NCBI RefSeq assembly: GCF_945957465.1
Contig: NZ_CAMFLC010000018.1
Location: 1-64,000, forward strand
From: an uncultured Leifsonia sp.
Lineage (GTDB): Bacteria; Actinomycetota; Actinomycetes; Actinomycetales; Microbacteriaceae
Direction: 5' to 3'
Length of the DNA: 64,000 nt
Shown in pieces: positions 46,677 to 56,068 of this stretch (positions are counted from its first letter, which is position 1; the number at the start of each line of letters is the position of its first letter). Position numbers and translations under genes: made by a program. Under the pieces are notes generated by a model. That model saw only the letters and a list, made by a program, of their open reading frames with translations. It was not told the DNA's origin and made no database searches.

Positions 46677-46682
46677 TACCCT
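46677..46682 (+). promoter_or_regulatory. Putative -10 box of ponA (leaderless)
   Basis: TACCCT ends six bases before the ATG at 46689, and there is no Shine-Dalgarno sequence in the preceding 25 bases. Confidence 0.5.
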
Positions 46683-46688
46683 GATCCT

Positions 46689-49265
46689 ATGTCTGCGCAA
46701 AAACCACAGGCTAGAGGTGTGCTCGGAGCAGTCGGCGCTTTCGTCGGCATGAGTGCCGTGGCCGGTCTTCTGGTCACCGCTGCCGTCACCCCCGCCATCG
46801 CCGTGACCGGCATGGCCGCCAACAACGGCATCGGCGTGTTCGAGGGCCTGCCCGAGTACCTCCAGATCGGTCAGCTCGCCCAGCCGACCACGATCTACGC
46901 GAAGAACGCCGACGGCTCGGACATCGCGCTCGCGACCTTCTACTCCCAGAACCGTCTCCCTGTCGGCTTCGACCAGATGTCGCAGGCCGCCAAAGACGCG
47001 GCCATCGCCGGTGAAGACCCGCGTTTCTACAGCCACGGCGGCGTCGACATCCAGGGCACCGTGCGCGGTGTGCTCTCCACGGTCTCGGGCGGCGGCGTGC
47101 AGGGCGGCTCCTCGATCACGCAGCAGTACGTGAAGAACGTGCTGCTGCAGAAGTGCGAGGCCATGCCGGTCAAGACCAAGGAGCAGAAGGACAAGTATCA
47201 GGCCTGCGTCGACGACTCGACGGGCGTCACTCCCGACCGCAAGGTCAAAGAGATGAAGTACGCCATCGGCCTCGAGAAGAAGTACACCAAGGACGAGATC
47301 CTCCAGGGCTACCTCAACATCGCCGGCTTCGGCGGTTCGGTCTACGGCATCGAAGCCGCGGCCCGCTACTACTACAACACCACTGCCGCCGCGCTGACCC
47401 CTGCGCAGGCCGCCAGCCTCGTCGCGATCGTCAACGAGCCCACCGGGCTGAAGATCGACAACCCCGACTCCGAGACGAACGGCGCCAAGAACGGCTACGC
47501 CAAGAACAAGGAGCGCCGCGACTACATCCTCGGCAAGATGTACGAGTACAAGAAGCTGACGAAGGCCCAGTACGACGAGGCGATCAAGACCCCGATCCAG
47601 CCGGTCATCACACCCTCCGTGCGCGGCTGCCAGACGGCGGGAGGCGCGGCGTACTTCTGCGACTACGTGCAGAAGATCTTCCTGAACGACCCGACGTTCG
47701 GCGCGGACCGCGACACCCGCACCGCCGCGTTCAACCGAGGCGGCTACAAGATCTACACGACGCTCGATATCGATCTGCAGCGGACGGCCGAGGAGACGTT
47801 GAACTCGTACGTTCCGAAGACGTACAAGTTCGACATCGGCGGCGTACTCGTGGGTGTCCAGCCCGGCACCGGGCGGGTTCTCTATATGGCCCAGAACAAG
47901 GATTACAGCCAAGACCCCGAGGTCACGAGCACCAGCAATCAATACACCAGCATCAACTACGCCACCGACTACGATTACGGCGGCTCCGGCGGTTTCCAGG
48001 TGGGATCGACCTACAAGACCTTCACGCTGGCGGAATGGCTGAAGGAAGGCCACTCGCTGTACGAGACGGTCAACGCGAATGTCCGCACGTACCCGGCCGG
48101 CACCTTCAAGGGCTACTGCTATCCCGGCGGTTCCTACCCTTCCACCCCGACTCGCTGGCCCACCAACGACAGCAGTGGTGAGGAAGGCACACGCAGCGCG
48201 ATCCAGGCGACGGCGGCGTCCATCAACACCGCATTCGTGTCGATGGCTTCGCAGCTCGACATGTGCAAGATCCGGGACACCGCTCAGGCGTTCGATGTTC
48301 ACACGGCCAAAGGCGAAGAACTCGGAACCAACCCTGCGAGCGTTCTGGGCACCAATGAGATAGCCCCGCTGACCATGGCGACCGCGTTCGCCGGTATCGC
48401 GAACGGCGGTGTCACATGCACCCCGATCGCGATCGACAAGATCATCGACAGCAACGGCAAGGACATCAAGCCGCCGGCGACGAAATGCCAGCAGTCGGTC
48501 GACCCGACCATCGCGGCGGCTATGGCCTTCGCGATGCAGAAGGTGACGCAGAGCGGCGGAACGGCCGGGGGCATGAACACCACCGGCAAGGACATGCTCG
48601 CCAAGACCGGCACCACTGATGGAAACGAACAGCTGTGGCTGGTCGCGGCCACGACCAAGGTCGCGGGTGCGTACTGGGTCGGCAACGTCTCCGGTCACCA
48701 GGACATGCGCAGGACATACCCGACGCATGGCACGTCCCCTGCGAGCGCGCGAACCACTGTTCAGCGCATCATGATGTCGGCGGCCGTCGGCAAGTACGGC
48801 GGCGATAGCTTCCCGTCGCCGAGCAGCAAACTCGTCCAGGGCATCCAGGTGGCCGTCCCCGACCTCACCGGCAAGTCGCCTGCAGAAGCCAAGTCGATCC
48901 TGACCGGCCTCGGTCTCGACAGCGCCGACGGCGGTCCCCAGGACTCCGCGGCGCCGGCCGGCACGGTTTCGTCCAGCAACCCCGCCGCCGGCTCATCCGT
49001 CGGCAAGGGCACGGTCGTCACGCTGTACACGAGCAACGGCTCGTTGGTCGCCATCCCGAACGTGGTCGGTCAGAAGCTGGCCGATGCGCAACAAGCTCTG
49101 GCGGCCGCCGGTTTCATCGCCAAGGCCAGTGGAGGCGGGTCCTCCCCCGACGACATCGTCCAGGCGATGGACCCGGGCGCCGGCACCCCTGCCAAGGCGG
49201 GAACCCAGGTCACGCTCACGCTGCAGAAGAGCACCCCCACTCCCGGGCCGGGAGCGGGCGGCTAG
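46689..49265 (+). CDS. ponA: Class A penicillin-binding protein with PASTA domains
   Basis: 858 residues. A short cytoplasmic start, one membrane helix (about 12-40), then glycosyltransferase family 51 with the catalytic Glu near 109 (AIAGEDPRFYSHGGVD), and a transpeptidase with S-x-x-K near 440 (GSTYKTF), SIN and KTGTTDG near 639. Two PASTA domains follow (AVPDLTGKSPAEAKSILTGL, AIPNVVGQKLADAQQALAAA) and a Pro/Gly tail. It polymerises and crosslinks peptidoglycan. The next gene overlaps its stop by one base. Confidence 0.96.
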   Translation: MSAQKPQARGVLGAVGAFVGMSAVAGLLVTAAVTPAIAVTGMAANNGIGVFEGLPEYLQIGQLAQPTTIYAKNADGSDIALATFYSQNRLPVGFDQMSQAAKDAAIAGEDPRFYSHGGVDIQGTVRGVLSTVSGGGVQGGSSITQQYVKNVLLQKCEAMPVKTKEQKDKYQACVDDSTGVTPDRKVKEMKYAIGLEKKYTKDEILQGYLNIAGFGGSVYGIEAAARYYYNTTAAALTPAQAASLVAIVNEPTGLKIDNPDSETNGAKNGYAKNKERRDYILGKMYEYKKLTKAQYDEAIKTPIQPVITPSVRGCQTAGGAAYFCDYVQKIFLNDPTFGADRDTRTAAFNRGGYKIYTTLDIDLQRTAEETLNSYVPKTYKFDIGGVLVGVQPGTGRVLYMAQNKDYSQDPEVTSTSNQYTSINYATDYDYGGSGGFQVGSTYKTFTLAEWLKEGHSLYETVNANVRTYPAGTFKGYCYPGGSYPSTPTRWPTNDSSGEEGTRSAIQATAASINTAFVSMASQLDMCKIRDTAQAFDVHTAKGEELGTNPASVLGTNEIAPLTMATAFAGIANGGVTCTPIAIDKIIDSNGKDIKPPATKCQQSVDPTIAAAMAFAMQKVTQSGGTAGGMNTTGKDMLAKTGTTDGNEQLWLVAATTKVAGAYWVGNVSGHQDMRRTYPTHGTSPASARTTVQRIMMSAAVGKYGGDSFPSPSSKLVQGIQVAVPDLTGKSPAEAKSILTGLGLDSADGGPQDSAAPAGTVSSSNPAAGSSVGKGTVVTLYTSNGSLVAIPNVVGQKLADAQQALAAAGFIAKASGGGSSPDDIVQAMDPGAGTPAKAGTQVTLTLQKSTPTPGPGAGG

Positions 49266-50245
49266 TGCCGCGCTCGTCGGGCCTCCGACCGGCCGTCACC
49301 GCGCTCGCGGTGCTCGCCGGCGCGGGTGCGGCCGCGTTCGCGTACGGCTCGCTGGTGGAGCGCCGCGCCTTCACGCTGCGCGAGGTCAGCGTGCCCGTGC
49401 TTCCGGCCGGCGCAAAGCCGATCCGGGTGCTGCACCTGTCCGACCTGCACATGGCGCCGTGGCAGACCGACAAGCAGGAGTGGGTTCGGCAACTCGCGCG
49501 CTTCCAGCCCGACCTGATCGTCGACACCGGCGACAACCTGAGTCACGAGAACGGGCTGGAGGGCATTCGCGCCGCCTTGGACGCGTTCCAGGGCGTGCCG
49601 GGGGTCTTCGTGCACGGATCGAACGATTATTTCGGCCCGCAGTTGAAGAACCCGCTCCGGTACTTCGGCGGCCCCAAGCGCCGTTCCTCCACTGCTCCGC
49701 GCCTCGACGACAAGGCCCTGACCGCCTACTTCGAGAGCCTGGGGTGGCTGAACCTCAACAATGCCGCTGGCGCGCTCGACGTCAACGGCACGCACCTCGA
49801 GTTCTTCGGAGTCGACGACCCGCACATCCAGGCCGATCGCCTGGAGGCCATCCCCGGCGCACTGGACGAACTGCGCGAAGACGACCCGTACTCCGACGAC
49901 GCGACGTGGCCGGAGGACAAGCCGCGCTCCGAGCGCCCCACGGTCACGCTGGGCGTCGTGCACGCGCCGTACCGTCGCGTCCTCGACGCGTTCGTCACCT
50001 ACGGCGCCTCGATGATCTTCGCCGGACACACGCACGGCGGTCAGGTCTGCGTGCCCGGCTTCGGCGCACTCGTCACCAATTGCGACATCCCGCGCCATCA
50101 GGTCAAGGGGCTCAGCCTGTGGAGGCACGCGTTCCGGGCCGCGTATCTCAACGTCTCGGCCGGGCTCGGCACGTCGATCTACGCGCCGGTGCGGTTCGCC
50201 TGCCGGCCGGAGGCGACGCTGGTGACGCTGGCGGCGTCGGAGTAG
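49265..50245 (+). CDS. Membrane-anchored metallophosphoesterase
   Basis: 326 residues from a GTG sharing one base with the ponA stop. One N-terminal membrane segment (about 9-30), then calcineurin-like motifs LSDLHMAP, DTGDNLSHEN, GSNDYF, VVHAPYRR and GHTHGGQ, which bind two metals. It resembles YkuE-type enzymes; in M. tuberculosis the equivalent (Rv3683) also follows ponA2. The substrate may be a lipid-linked phosphate, given the coupling to a PBP (inference). Confidence 0.93.
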   Translation: MPRSSGLRPAVTALAVLAGAGAAAFAYGSLVERRAFTLREVSVPVLPAGAKPIRVLHLSDLHMAPWQTDKQEWVRQLARFQPDLIVDTGDNLSHENGLEGIRAALDAFQGVPGVFVHGSNDYFGPQLKNPLRYFGGPKRRSSTAPRLDDKALTAYFESLGWLNLNNAAGALDVNGTHLEFFGVDDPHIQADRLEAIPGALDELREDDPYSDDATWPEDKPRSERPTVTLGVVHAPYRRVLDAFVTYGASMIFAGHTHGGQVCVPGFGALVTNCDIPRHQVKGLSLWRHAFRAAYLNVSAGLGTSIYAPVRFACRPEATLVTLAASE

Positions 50246-50326
50246 ACCCGCGGCGCCGACGGTCGAGCTTCGATGGTCATTTGCACCCCTCGCGCTCGTG
50301 TATCCTAGTTGAGGCCTTCGGGCCAC

Positions 50327-50400
<74 letters not shown>

Positions 50401-50410
50401 CCCAACCACA

Positions 50411-50443
50411 AGGAGGGCCGGCTCACTGCGAGCCGGCCCTCCT
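50411..50443. terminator. Stem-loop after tRNA-Pro
   Basis: A perfect 14-bp stem (50411-50424 with 50430-50443) around a 5-base loop lies 11 bases after the tRNA and 41 before the stop of the convergent flavin reductase gene. There is no U-run. Confidence 0.7.
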
Positions 50444-50483
50444 GTGTCGTTCCCGCGCTTGGCGCGAGCGTCGCAGTCCGTGG

Positions 50484-51077
50484 CTAGAACGCATCCGGCC
50501 GCGCGAAGTCCACCGTGGCGTAGATCGACTCGGGGTCGATGTGGGAGCGGATGAGCGGGATGGTGCGCGACACCGCCGTGTCGATGCGTTCGCGGAGGTC
50601 GTCGGAGGTGATGGCGTAGTCCTTGAAGTCGGACTCGCTGGCGTAGATGCCGAGCGGCAGCGTGAGGGACTGGAAGAAGCCGAACAGCGGACGCATCTGG
50701 TGCTCCACCAAGAGAGCGTGCCGGTCGCTGCCCCCGGTGGCGGTGAGCACGATGGGCTTGTCGATGAGGGCGTACTGGCCGATCTGGTCGAAGAACAGCT
50801 TGAACAGGCCGGTGTAGGTCGCCCGGTAGGCGGGCGAGCCGACCACGATCACATCGGCCGACTCCACCGTCTCGAGCGCCTCCTGCACCCGAGCGCTCAG
50901 GCCGGTGCGGAACGGTGCGGCGCCGAGATCGGCGAGCAGCGGTGCGAGCTCGATCGTCGTTGACCTTCCGCCCGTCGCCTCGGCGAAGCTGCGAGCGACT
51001 TCGTCGACGAGCACGGTCGTGCGGGAGGGAGTGGTGGGGCTGCCGCTCACGCCGACGACGTGGGGTGCGTGTGCCAT
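50484..51077 (-). CDS. NADPH-dependent FMN reductase
   Basis: 197 residues, flavodoxin-like. VVGVSGSPTTPSRTTVLVD binds the FMN phosphate and VVGSPAYRATYTGLFKLFFDQ is the second flavin loop, as in MsuE/SsuE-type reductases. It supplies reduced flavin to monooxygenases; the next gene upstream is a luciferase-like oxidoreductase, which supports that. GAAGG precedes the ATG, and a short palindrome GCGGTTACCGC overlaps the leader. Confidence 0.9.
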   Translation of the reverse strand: MAHAPHVVGVSGSPTTPSRTTVLVDEVARSFAEATGGRSTTIELAPLLADLGAAPFRTGLSARVQEALETVESADVIVVGSPAYRATYTGLFKLFFDQIGQYALIDKPIVLTATGGSDRHALLVEHQMRPLFGFFQSLTLPLGIYASESDFKDYAITSDDLRERIDTAVSRTIPLIRSHIDPESIYATVDFARPDAF

Positions 51078-51163
51078 GCGGTTACCGCCTTCATGCGGGG
51101 GTCGGGGTGCGCCCAACGCTACCCTCGGCGCTCAGCGAGCGCCCGCGCGGCCGTCACGCACCG

Positions 51164-52180
51164 TCATGCAGCGGGGTACAGCTCGGCGACGACGTCGAGC
51201 GATCGGATACGGCCCTCCACGGTCGCGGCCCCGGACGACACCATGAGCTCGTCCACACCGGTGGAGGCGATCAGCGAGTCGAGACGCGCCTTCACCTGGT
51301 CGGGCGTGCCGATGGCCTGGCGCGCGTTGCGGGCGGCGATGAACTCTTCCTCGGCGGGGCTGAAGTCGTACGCGAGTGCCTCCTCCACACTCACCGGCTG
51401 AGGCTTCAGGCCGCGGCGCATCCGCAGGAACGAGAGCTGCCCGGGCAACGACAGCGCCCGCACGCGCTCGGCATCGTCGTCGGAGATCACGTTGACCGCG
51501 ATCATCGCGTGCGGCTCGCTCAGCTGCTCCCCCGGTTCGAACCGCGACCGGTACAGGTCGAGCGCGGCCTCGGTGTTCTCGCCCGCGAAATGGTGGGCGA
51601 AGGCGAACGGCAGCCCGAGCGCGGCGGCGACCTGTGCGCTGTAGCCGCTCGAGCCGAGAAGCCACACCTGCGGGGCGTCGCCGAGGCCCGGCACAGCGGT
51701 GATGGTGTGGAGTGGGTTCGCATCCGTCATGCCGCCGTAGAAGAAGCCGAAGAGGTCGAGCAGCTGCTGCGGGAAGTCGTCCACGCCGAGGCCTTCCGCG
51801 CTGCGTCGCAGCGCCATGGCGGACGCGCCGTCGGTGCCCGGTGCGCGGCCGATCCCCAGGTCGATGCGGTCGCCGTAGAGGGCACGCAGCGTGCCGAACT
51901 GCTCGGCGACGACCAGCGGGGCGTGGTTGGGGAGCATCACCCCACCGGATCCGACGCGGATGCGCTCCGTCGCCGCCGCGATGCCGGCGATGAGCACGGC
52001 GGGGGCACTGGAGGCGATCGCGGGCATCCCGTGATGCTCTGCCACCCAGAACCGCTGATAGCCGAGCCGTTCCGCCTCCTGTGCGAGGCGGATCGTTCCT
52101 GCCACGGCGTCGGCGTTGCTGCCGCCCGCGGGTCTGCTGGCGAGGTCGAGGACGTTGAGGGGGATAGCGGTGGAAGTCAC
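51164..52180 (-). CDS. LLM class flavin-dependent oxidoreductase
   Basis: 338 residues, luciferase-like TIM barrel of the MsnO8 type ([71 protein letters not shown]). It uses reduced FMN or F420; the adjacent FMN reductase favours FMN. Substrate unknown; sulphonate or alkane oxidation is typical for relatives. The start is a GTG with no clear ribosome site. The reductase gene begins 86 bp downstream. Confidence 0.9.
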   Translation of the reverse strand: MTSTAIPLNVLDLASRPAGGSNADAVAGTIRLAQEAERLGYQRFWVAEHHGMPAIASSAPAVLIAGIAAATERIRVGSGGVMLPNHAPLVVAEQFGTLRALYGDRIDLGIGRAPGTDGASAMALRRSAEGLGVDDFPQQLLDLFGFFYGGMTDANPLHTITAVPGLGDAPQVWLLGSSGYSAQVAAALGLPFAFAHHFAGENTEAALDLYRSRFEPGEQLSEPHAMIAVNVISDDDAERVRALSLPGQLSFLRMRRGLKPQPVSVEEALAYDFSPAEEEFIAARNARQAIGTPDQVKARLDSLIASTGVDELMVSSGAATVEGRIRSLDVVAELYPAA

Positions 52181-52244
52181 GAGTGGGGCAACCGCCGCCG
52201 CCCTTCGCCCATTCCCCGTCCGGCAGTGCCGGCCGGCGTCGACG

Positions 52245-52790
52245 TCAGGACGACCGCACCTTGCGCATCCACGCCGCGATCGCGACGCTCACGACGCCGA
52301 CGACCAGCAGGCCACCGCCCAGCCAGAGCGCCCACTCCGCGACGACCGAGCCGGTGTCGGCGAGACCGGAGCTTCCCGGGTCGTTGACCGCGGTCGCCGT
52401 GGTGTCGGCCGGGATCACCGTGACCGTGACGGTGCAGACGTGGCCGCTGGTCGTTCCAACGCCGGTGATCGTGTACGGACCGCTCGCGTCCGACGGCAAC
52501 GTCACGAGCAGCACATCGCTGCCGTCGGCGTTGGCGTGCTTCTGGAAGGTGACGGCGCTGGCCATGCGGATACTCGCGCCGTTCAGGCCGCTTCCCGTCC
52601 ACGTGATGAGCTCGCTGGAGGCCCAGGTGCCCGGTATGCAGGTCACGGTCGCCGTGTCGCCGGCCTGGACCGTGCTGGCGTCGATGCTGCACGGCGCGCC
52701 GCTCGGATAGTCGGCGGCGTTCGCGGCCGCGGGGGCGGCCAGGAGAAGACCGGCACCGACGATCACCGCCGCAAGGAATCTCTTCAGCAT
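52245..52790 (-). CDS. Small LAXTG-type surface protein (sortase E substrate candidate)
   Basis: 181 residues. Signal peptide 1-26 (cleavage likely after ANA), an extracellular domain with two Cys pairs (C34/C51, C119), then SGLADTG (143-147 for LADTG), a membrane helix (about 152-174) and the basic end RKVRSS. This is a sortase cell-wall sorting signal with Ala in place of Pro, the form used by actinobacterial class E sortases. The extracellular part looks like a single beta-sandwich. No sortase gene is in the window. It lies 49 bp after the DUF4012 gene. A TTG start nine codons earlier is possible. Confidence 0.85.
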   Translation of the reverse strand: MLKRFLAAVIVGAGLLLAAPAAANAADYPSGAPCSIDASTVQAGDTATVTCIPGTWASSELITWTGSGLNGASIRMASAVTFQKHANADGSDVLLVTLPSDASGPYTITGVGTTSGHVCTVTVTVIPADTTATAVNDPGSSGLADTGSVVAEWALWLGGGLLVVGVVSVAIAAWMRKVRSS

Positions 52791-52839
52791 CGGGATCACG
52801 CTCCGCTCGACTAGCAAACCCGGATATTCTGATTAATTC

Positions 52840-54690
52840 TCACTTTACACCCGGAGAGCAGACATTGGCGATGCTTCCGATCGGTTTTCGAGTGCCGAGC
52901 GCAGGAGCCGTGCCATCGCCGTTCAACGTGGGAGTGACGGCGACGCTCACCCCGGTCTTCACCTGCTTGGTCCCCACGTACTCGACCGCCACCGTCTTCG
53001 ACTCGCCAGGGGCGAGCTGGACCTCCACCACCGCCACCGGACGCCCGGAATCGTTGCCGGTCACCGACGGCACCGCGGCGCCGCCGCTCGTCACGCCCGC
53101 GAGCAGACCGCCCTGCGGCCCGTAGAAGGCGATGCGGGTCCGGATGGAGCCGGTCGGCACTCCGAACAACCCGCCTCCCGTCACGTAGGACGACAACGTC
53201 GTCCCGGCGTTCTCTGGCGCCTTGTTGCTCAGCGTCACCTCGACGCGCGAAGTGACCTTGCGGTCGGCTCGACAGACCGCAGCGCCGGCCGACACGGAGG
53301 TGCCCAGGTAGTAGTCCATTTTCCCGCCTGTGCCGTCGTTGAGGTAGACGCCCAGCGCGGTCGTGCCCGCGGTGGAGACGGGGAGGCCGCCGCTCAGCGT
53401 GGTCGTGGCCAGGATGGTCTGCTCTGCGGGCCGAGAACTCCAGATCCGGATGCGATCCGACTCGCCGGATGCCGCCAGGACATCGACGAGCTCGGAGCCG
53501 CTCACGCCGCCCTGGGCGACGCGCGCGAACACGGAGGCCGCAGCGCCGGCGAAGAACGCGTCCTGGTCGGACGGATGCGAAAAGTGCTGATAGACGCCGC
53601 TGAGCAGCAACTGCACGGCGCCGTCGGCCGAGAGGGTCTGCCCATCCGGCATCGCGATTGGCCCGGTCGCGCCCAGCAACCCGCTCAGCACGACAGGATC
53701 CACAGCGATCACCCCGTCGACCACGCCGCCGTGGTCGTGCACCCACATCGCCGATGTGATGCGCGCCGCGAGCGGGAAGTCCGGTGTTGCGTTCGCGTCC
53801 TGCAGGTACTGCCCCACGACGCCCCCGTAGAGAGCGGTGGTCTCCGCCGGCACGGGGAGGACCGGCTCGGGCCAGGGCCCGAAGGCCGGGGTCTGAGCCG
53901 TGAGCGTGATCGCGCCATGGTCTGTCGTGATCTCGGTGACGGATCCGATGAGTCCACCCGTCGCGCGCAGCTCGGCCGGATTCTGGGCCACCACCAGATA
54001 GGTGCGGGGACCGCTCGCGCCCAGCATCCCGGGCAGCAGACGCGCGGTGTTCGCAACCGCCTCCACCTGCGGCTGCGCCGTGTGGAGCATCGTTCGCATC
54101 CGGGTGACGGCCCGGTCGACCGGCTCGATCAGCCGACGGTCGTCGAGGGCGTCGACCTGGCGCTGGGCGACACCGAACGCGGCGTACGCCTTCTCGACCT
54201 CGGGTGCGGCCGCAGCCAGCGGGGCGACGTCGACCCGACCGCCCGACAAGCGCAGTTCACGCGGGTCGACCGAGTCGGCGACCGACACCAACGGCTGGAC
54301 GACCTGCGTCGCCAGAGTCTCGCCGGCTGCCGCCAGGGTGCGGAAGGCTGCGAGATCGTCACCCAGCCACGGGACGCCCTCCCCCGCGCGCCACACCGGA
54401 TCGCTGGTGAGCGACGCGGCCGTCCGCGCGTGGCGGGAGAGGTCGGCGGCCGCCGCCTTCGCCTGGGCGACCTTTCCCGATTCGATGGCCGAGCGCGCGG
54501 CATCGACGTCGTACAGCGCCACCTTCAGCTCCTGGCGGGCGAGATAGGCCCGCCAGCCGATCCAGCCGGCGCCGAGGAGCAGGATGAGGGCCACGATCAG
54601 GATGGCGACGACGATCGGCCTGCTTCGACGCGGCCTCGGAGCGGAAGCCGCGGTCGGCGGAGCTTCTTCGCGCGCGAGACCGGTCGCCAT
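52840..54690 (-). CDS. DUF4012 membrane-anchored protein
   Basis: 616 residues. A basic head and one membrane helix (about 25-47) are followed by a long extracellular part: a helical region to about 220, then the DUF4012 core (RTYLVVAQNPAELRATGGLIG, GVIAVDPVVLSGLLGATGPI, HFSHPSDQDAFF). The family is common beside exopolysaccharide genes in actinobacteria, but its activity is unknown. The ATG has TAGTTT exactly six bases upstream and no ribosome site. It is next to the UDP-sugar dehydrogenase and the LAXTG protein, consistent with a surface role. Confidence 0.9.
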   Translation of the reverse strand: MATGLAREEAPPTAASAPRPRRSRPIVVAILIVALILLLGAGWIGWRAYLARQELKVALYDVDAARSAIESGKVAQAKAAAADLSRHARTAASLTSDPVWRAGEGVPWLGDDLAAFRTLAAAGETLATQVVQPLVSVADSVDPRELRLSGGRVDVAPLAAAAPEVEKAYAAFGVAQRQVDALDDRRLIEPVDRAVTRMRTMLHTAQPQVEAVANTARLLPGMLGASGPRTYLVVAQNPAELRATGGLIGSVTEITTDHGAITLTAQTPAFGPWPEPVLPVPAETTALYGGVVGQYLQDANATPDFPLAARITSAMWVHDHGGVVDGVIAVDPVVLSGLLGATGPIAMPDGQTLSADGAVQLLLSGVYQHFSHPSDQDAFFAGAAASVFARVAQGGVSGSELVDVLAASGESDRIRIWSSRPAEQTILATTTLSGGLPVSTAGTTALGVYLNDGTGGKMDYYLGTSVSAGAAVCRADRKVTSRVEVTLSNKAPENAGTTLSSYVTGGGLFGVPTGSIRTRIAFYGPQGGLLAGVTSGGAAVPSVTGNDSGRPVAVVEVQLAPGESKTVAVEYVGTKQVKTGVSVAVTPTLNGDGTAPALGTRKPIGSIANVCSPGVK

Positions 54691-54696
54691 GCGACC

Positions 54697-54702
54697 AAAC
54701 TA
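54697..54702 (-). promoter_or_regulatory. Putative -10 box of the DUF4012 gene (leaderless)
   Basis: TAGTTT on the minus strand ends six bases before the ATG at 54690; no Shine-Dalgarno sequence is visible. The surrounding 35 bases are the most AT-rich of this region. Confidence 0.55.
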
Positions 54703-54760
54703 ACAAATCCTCATCTTTTTGCGCAGTGCTCAGCCACCCCCAAAAGGAGGGCGCCGAGTT

Positions 54761-56068
54761 TCAGCGGCCGAGGCCGTGGTAGGTCCAGCCGGCGGTGCGC
54801 CAGGTGTGGGGGTCGAGGGTGTTGCGGCCGTCGATGATGAGGCGGTTGGTGACGTGGGGGGTGAGGGTGTCGGGGGTGAGGGTGGTGTAGTCGGGCCATT
54901 CGGTGATCAGGAGGACGGCGTCGGCGTCGGTGGCGGCTTCCACTGCGGTGCTGGTGTAGGTCAGGTGGGGGGCTTGGCGGCGGGCGTTGGGGACGGCTTC
55001 GGGGTCGGTGGCGGTCACGATCGCGCCTGCGTCGGCGAGGCGGAGGGCGATGTCCAGGGCGGGGGAGTCGCGGATGTCGTCGGAGTGGGGTTTGAACGCC
55101 AGGCCGAGCACGGCGACGCGGGTGCCGGTGAGGGTGCCGGTGTGTTCCCGGACGAGGTCGATGACGCGTTGCCGGCGGCGCAGGTTGATCTGGTCGACTT
55201 CTTCCAGGAACCGCACCGACTCGCCGCGGCCGAGTTCGCGGGCGCGGGCGCTGAAGGCGCGGATGTCTTTGGGCAGGCAGCCGCCGCCGAAGCCGACACC
55301 GGCGTTCAGGAACCGGCGCCCGATCCGGGCGTCGTGACCGATCGCGTCGGCCAGCCGGGTCACGTCGGCGCCGGTGACCTCGGCGATCTCGGCCATCGCG
55401 TTGATGAAGGAGATCTTCGTGGCCAGGAACGCGTTCGCGGCGACCTTGACCAGTTCCGCCGTCGCGTAATCGGTCACCACCACCGGTGTCCCGGCCGCGA
55501 CCGCCGACGCATACACCTCATCCAGCACCCGCACGGCGCGTTCCCCACGCGGACCTGCCGGGACGCCGTACACGAGCCGGTCGGGGCTGACCGTGTCCTG
55601 CACCGCGAAGCCTTCCCGCAAGAACTCCGGATTCCAGGCCAGGGTCGCGCCCGGGACTCGCTCCTCCACGAGCTCGGCGAGCCGTCCCGCGGTGCCGACC
55701 GGCACCGTGCTCTTGCCCACGATCACCTCACCCGGGGCCACATGCTCCAACAGCGACGCGAACGCCGCGTCCACGAACCGCAGATCCGCCGCATCCGACC
55801 CCGCCGACTGCGGCGTCCCCACCGCCACGAAATGCACCTGCGCACCCGCCACTGCCGCGAAATCCGTCGTGAACGACAACCGGCCACTACCCAACGCCGA
55901 CGCCAACACCCCCGGCAGACCCGGCTCGAAGAACGGCGCACGCCCCTCCGACAACGCCGCGATCTTGGCCTCGTCGACGTCCACTCCGACGACGGTGTGG
56001 CCCAGATCAGCCATGGCGGCAGCATGCACAGCGCCGAGGTAGCCGACTCCGATGACAGAGATGCGCAT
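54761..56068 (-). CDS. UDP-glucose/GDP-mannose family 6-dehydrogenase
   Basis: 435 residues. Rossmann motif ISVIGVGYLGAVHAA at the start, NPEFLREGFAVQDT, catalytic Cys near 263 in GFGGGCLPKDIR, and GLAFKPHSDDIRDSPAL. It makes UDP-glucuronate or a related uronate for envelope polymers. The ATG shares one base with the tdk stop. The C-terminal half uses C-ending codons (CTC, ACC, CCC, CAC) almost exclusively, giving long GGGG/GTGG runs on the plus strand unlike its neighbours, which may indicate transfer. Confidence 0.93.
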   Translation of the reverse strand: MRISVIGVGYLGAVHAAAMADLGHTVVGVDVDEAKIAALSEGRAPFFEPGLPGVLASALGSGRLSFTTDFAAVAGAQVHFVAVGTPQSAGSDAADLRFVDAAFASLLEHVAPGEVIVGKSTVPVGTAGRLAELVEERVPGATLAWNPEFLREGFAVQDTVSPDRLVYGVPAGPRGERAVRVLDEVYASAVAAGTPVVVTDYATAELVKVAANAFLATKISFINAMAEIAEVTGADVTRLADAIGHDARIGRRFLNAGVGFGGGCLPKDIRAFSARARELGRGESVRFLEEVDQINLRRRQRVIDLVREHTGTLTGTRVAVLGLAFKPHSDDIRDSPALDIALRLADAGAIVTATDPEAVPNARRQAPHLTYTSTAVEAATDADAVLLITEWPDYTTLTPDTLTPHVTNRLIIDGRNTLDPHTWRTAGWTYHGLGR

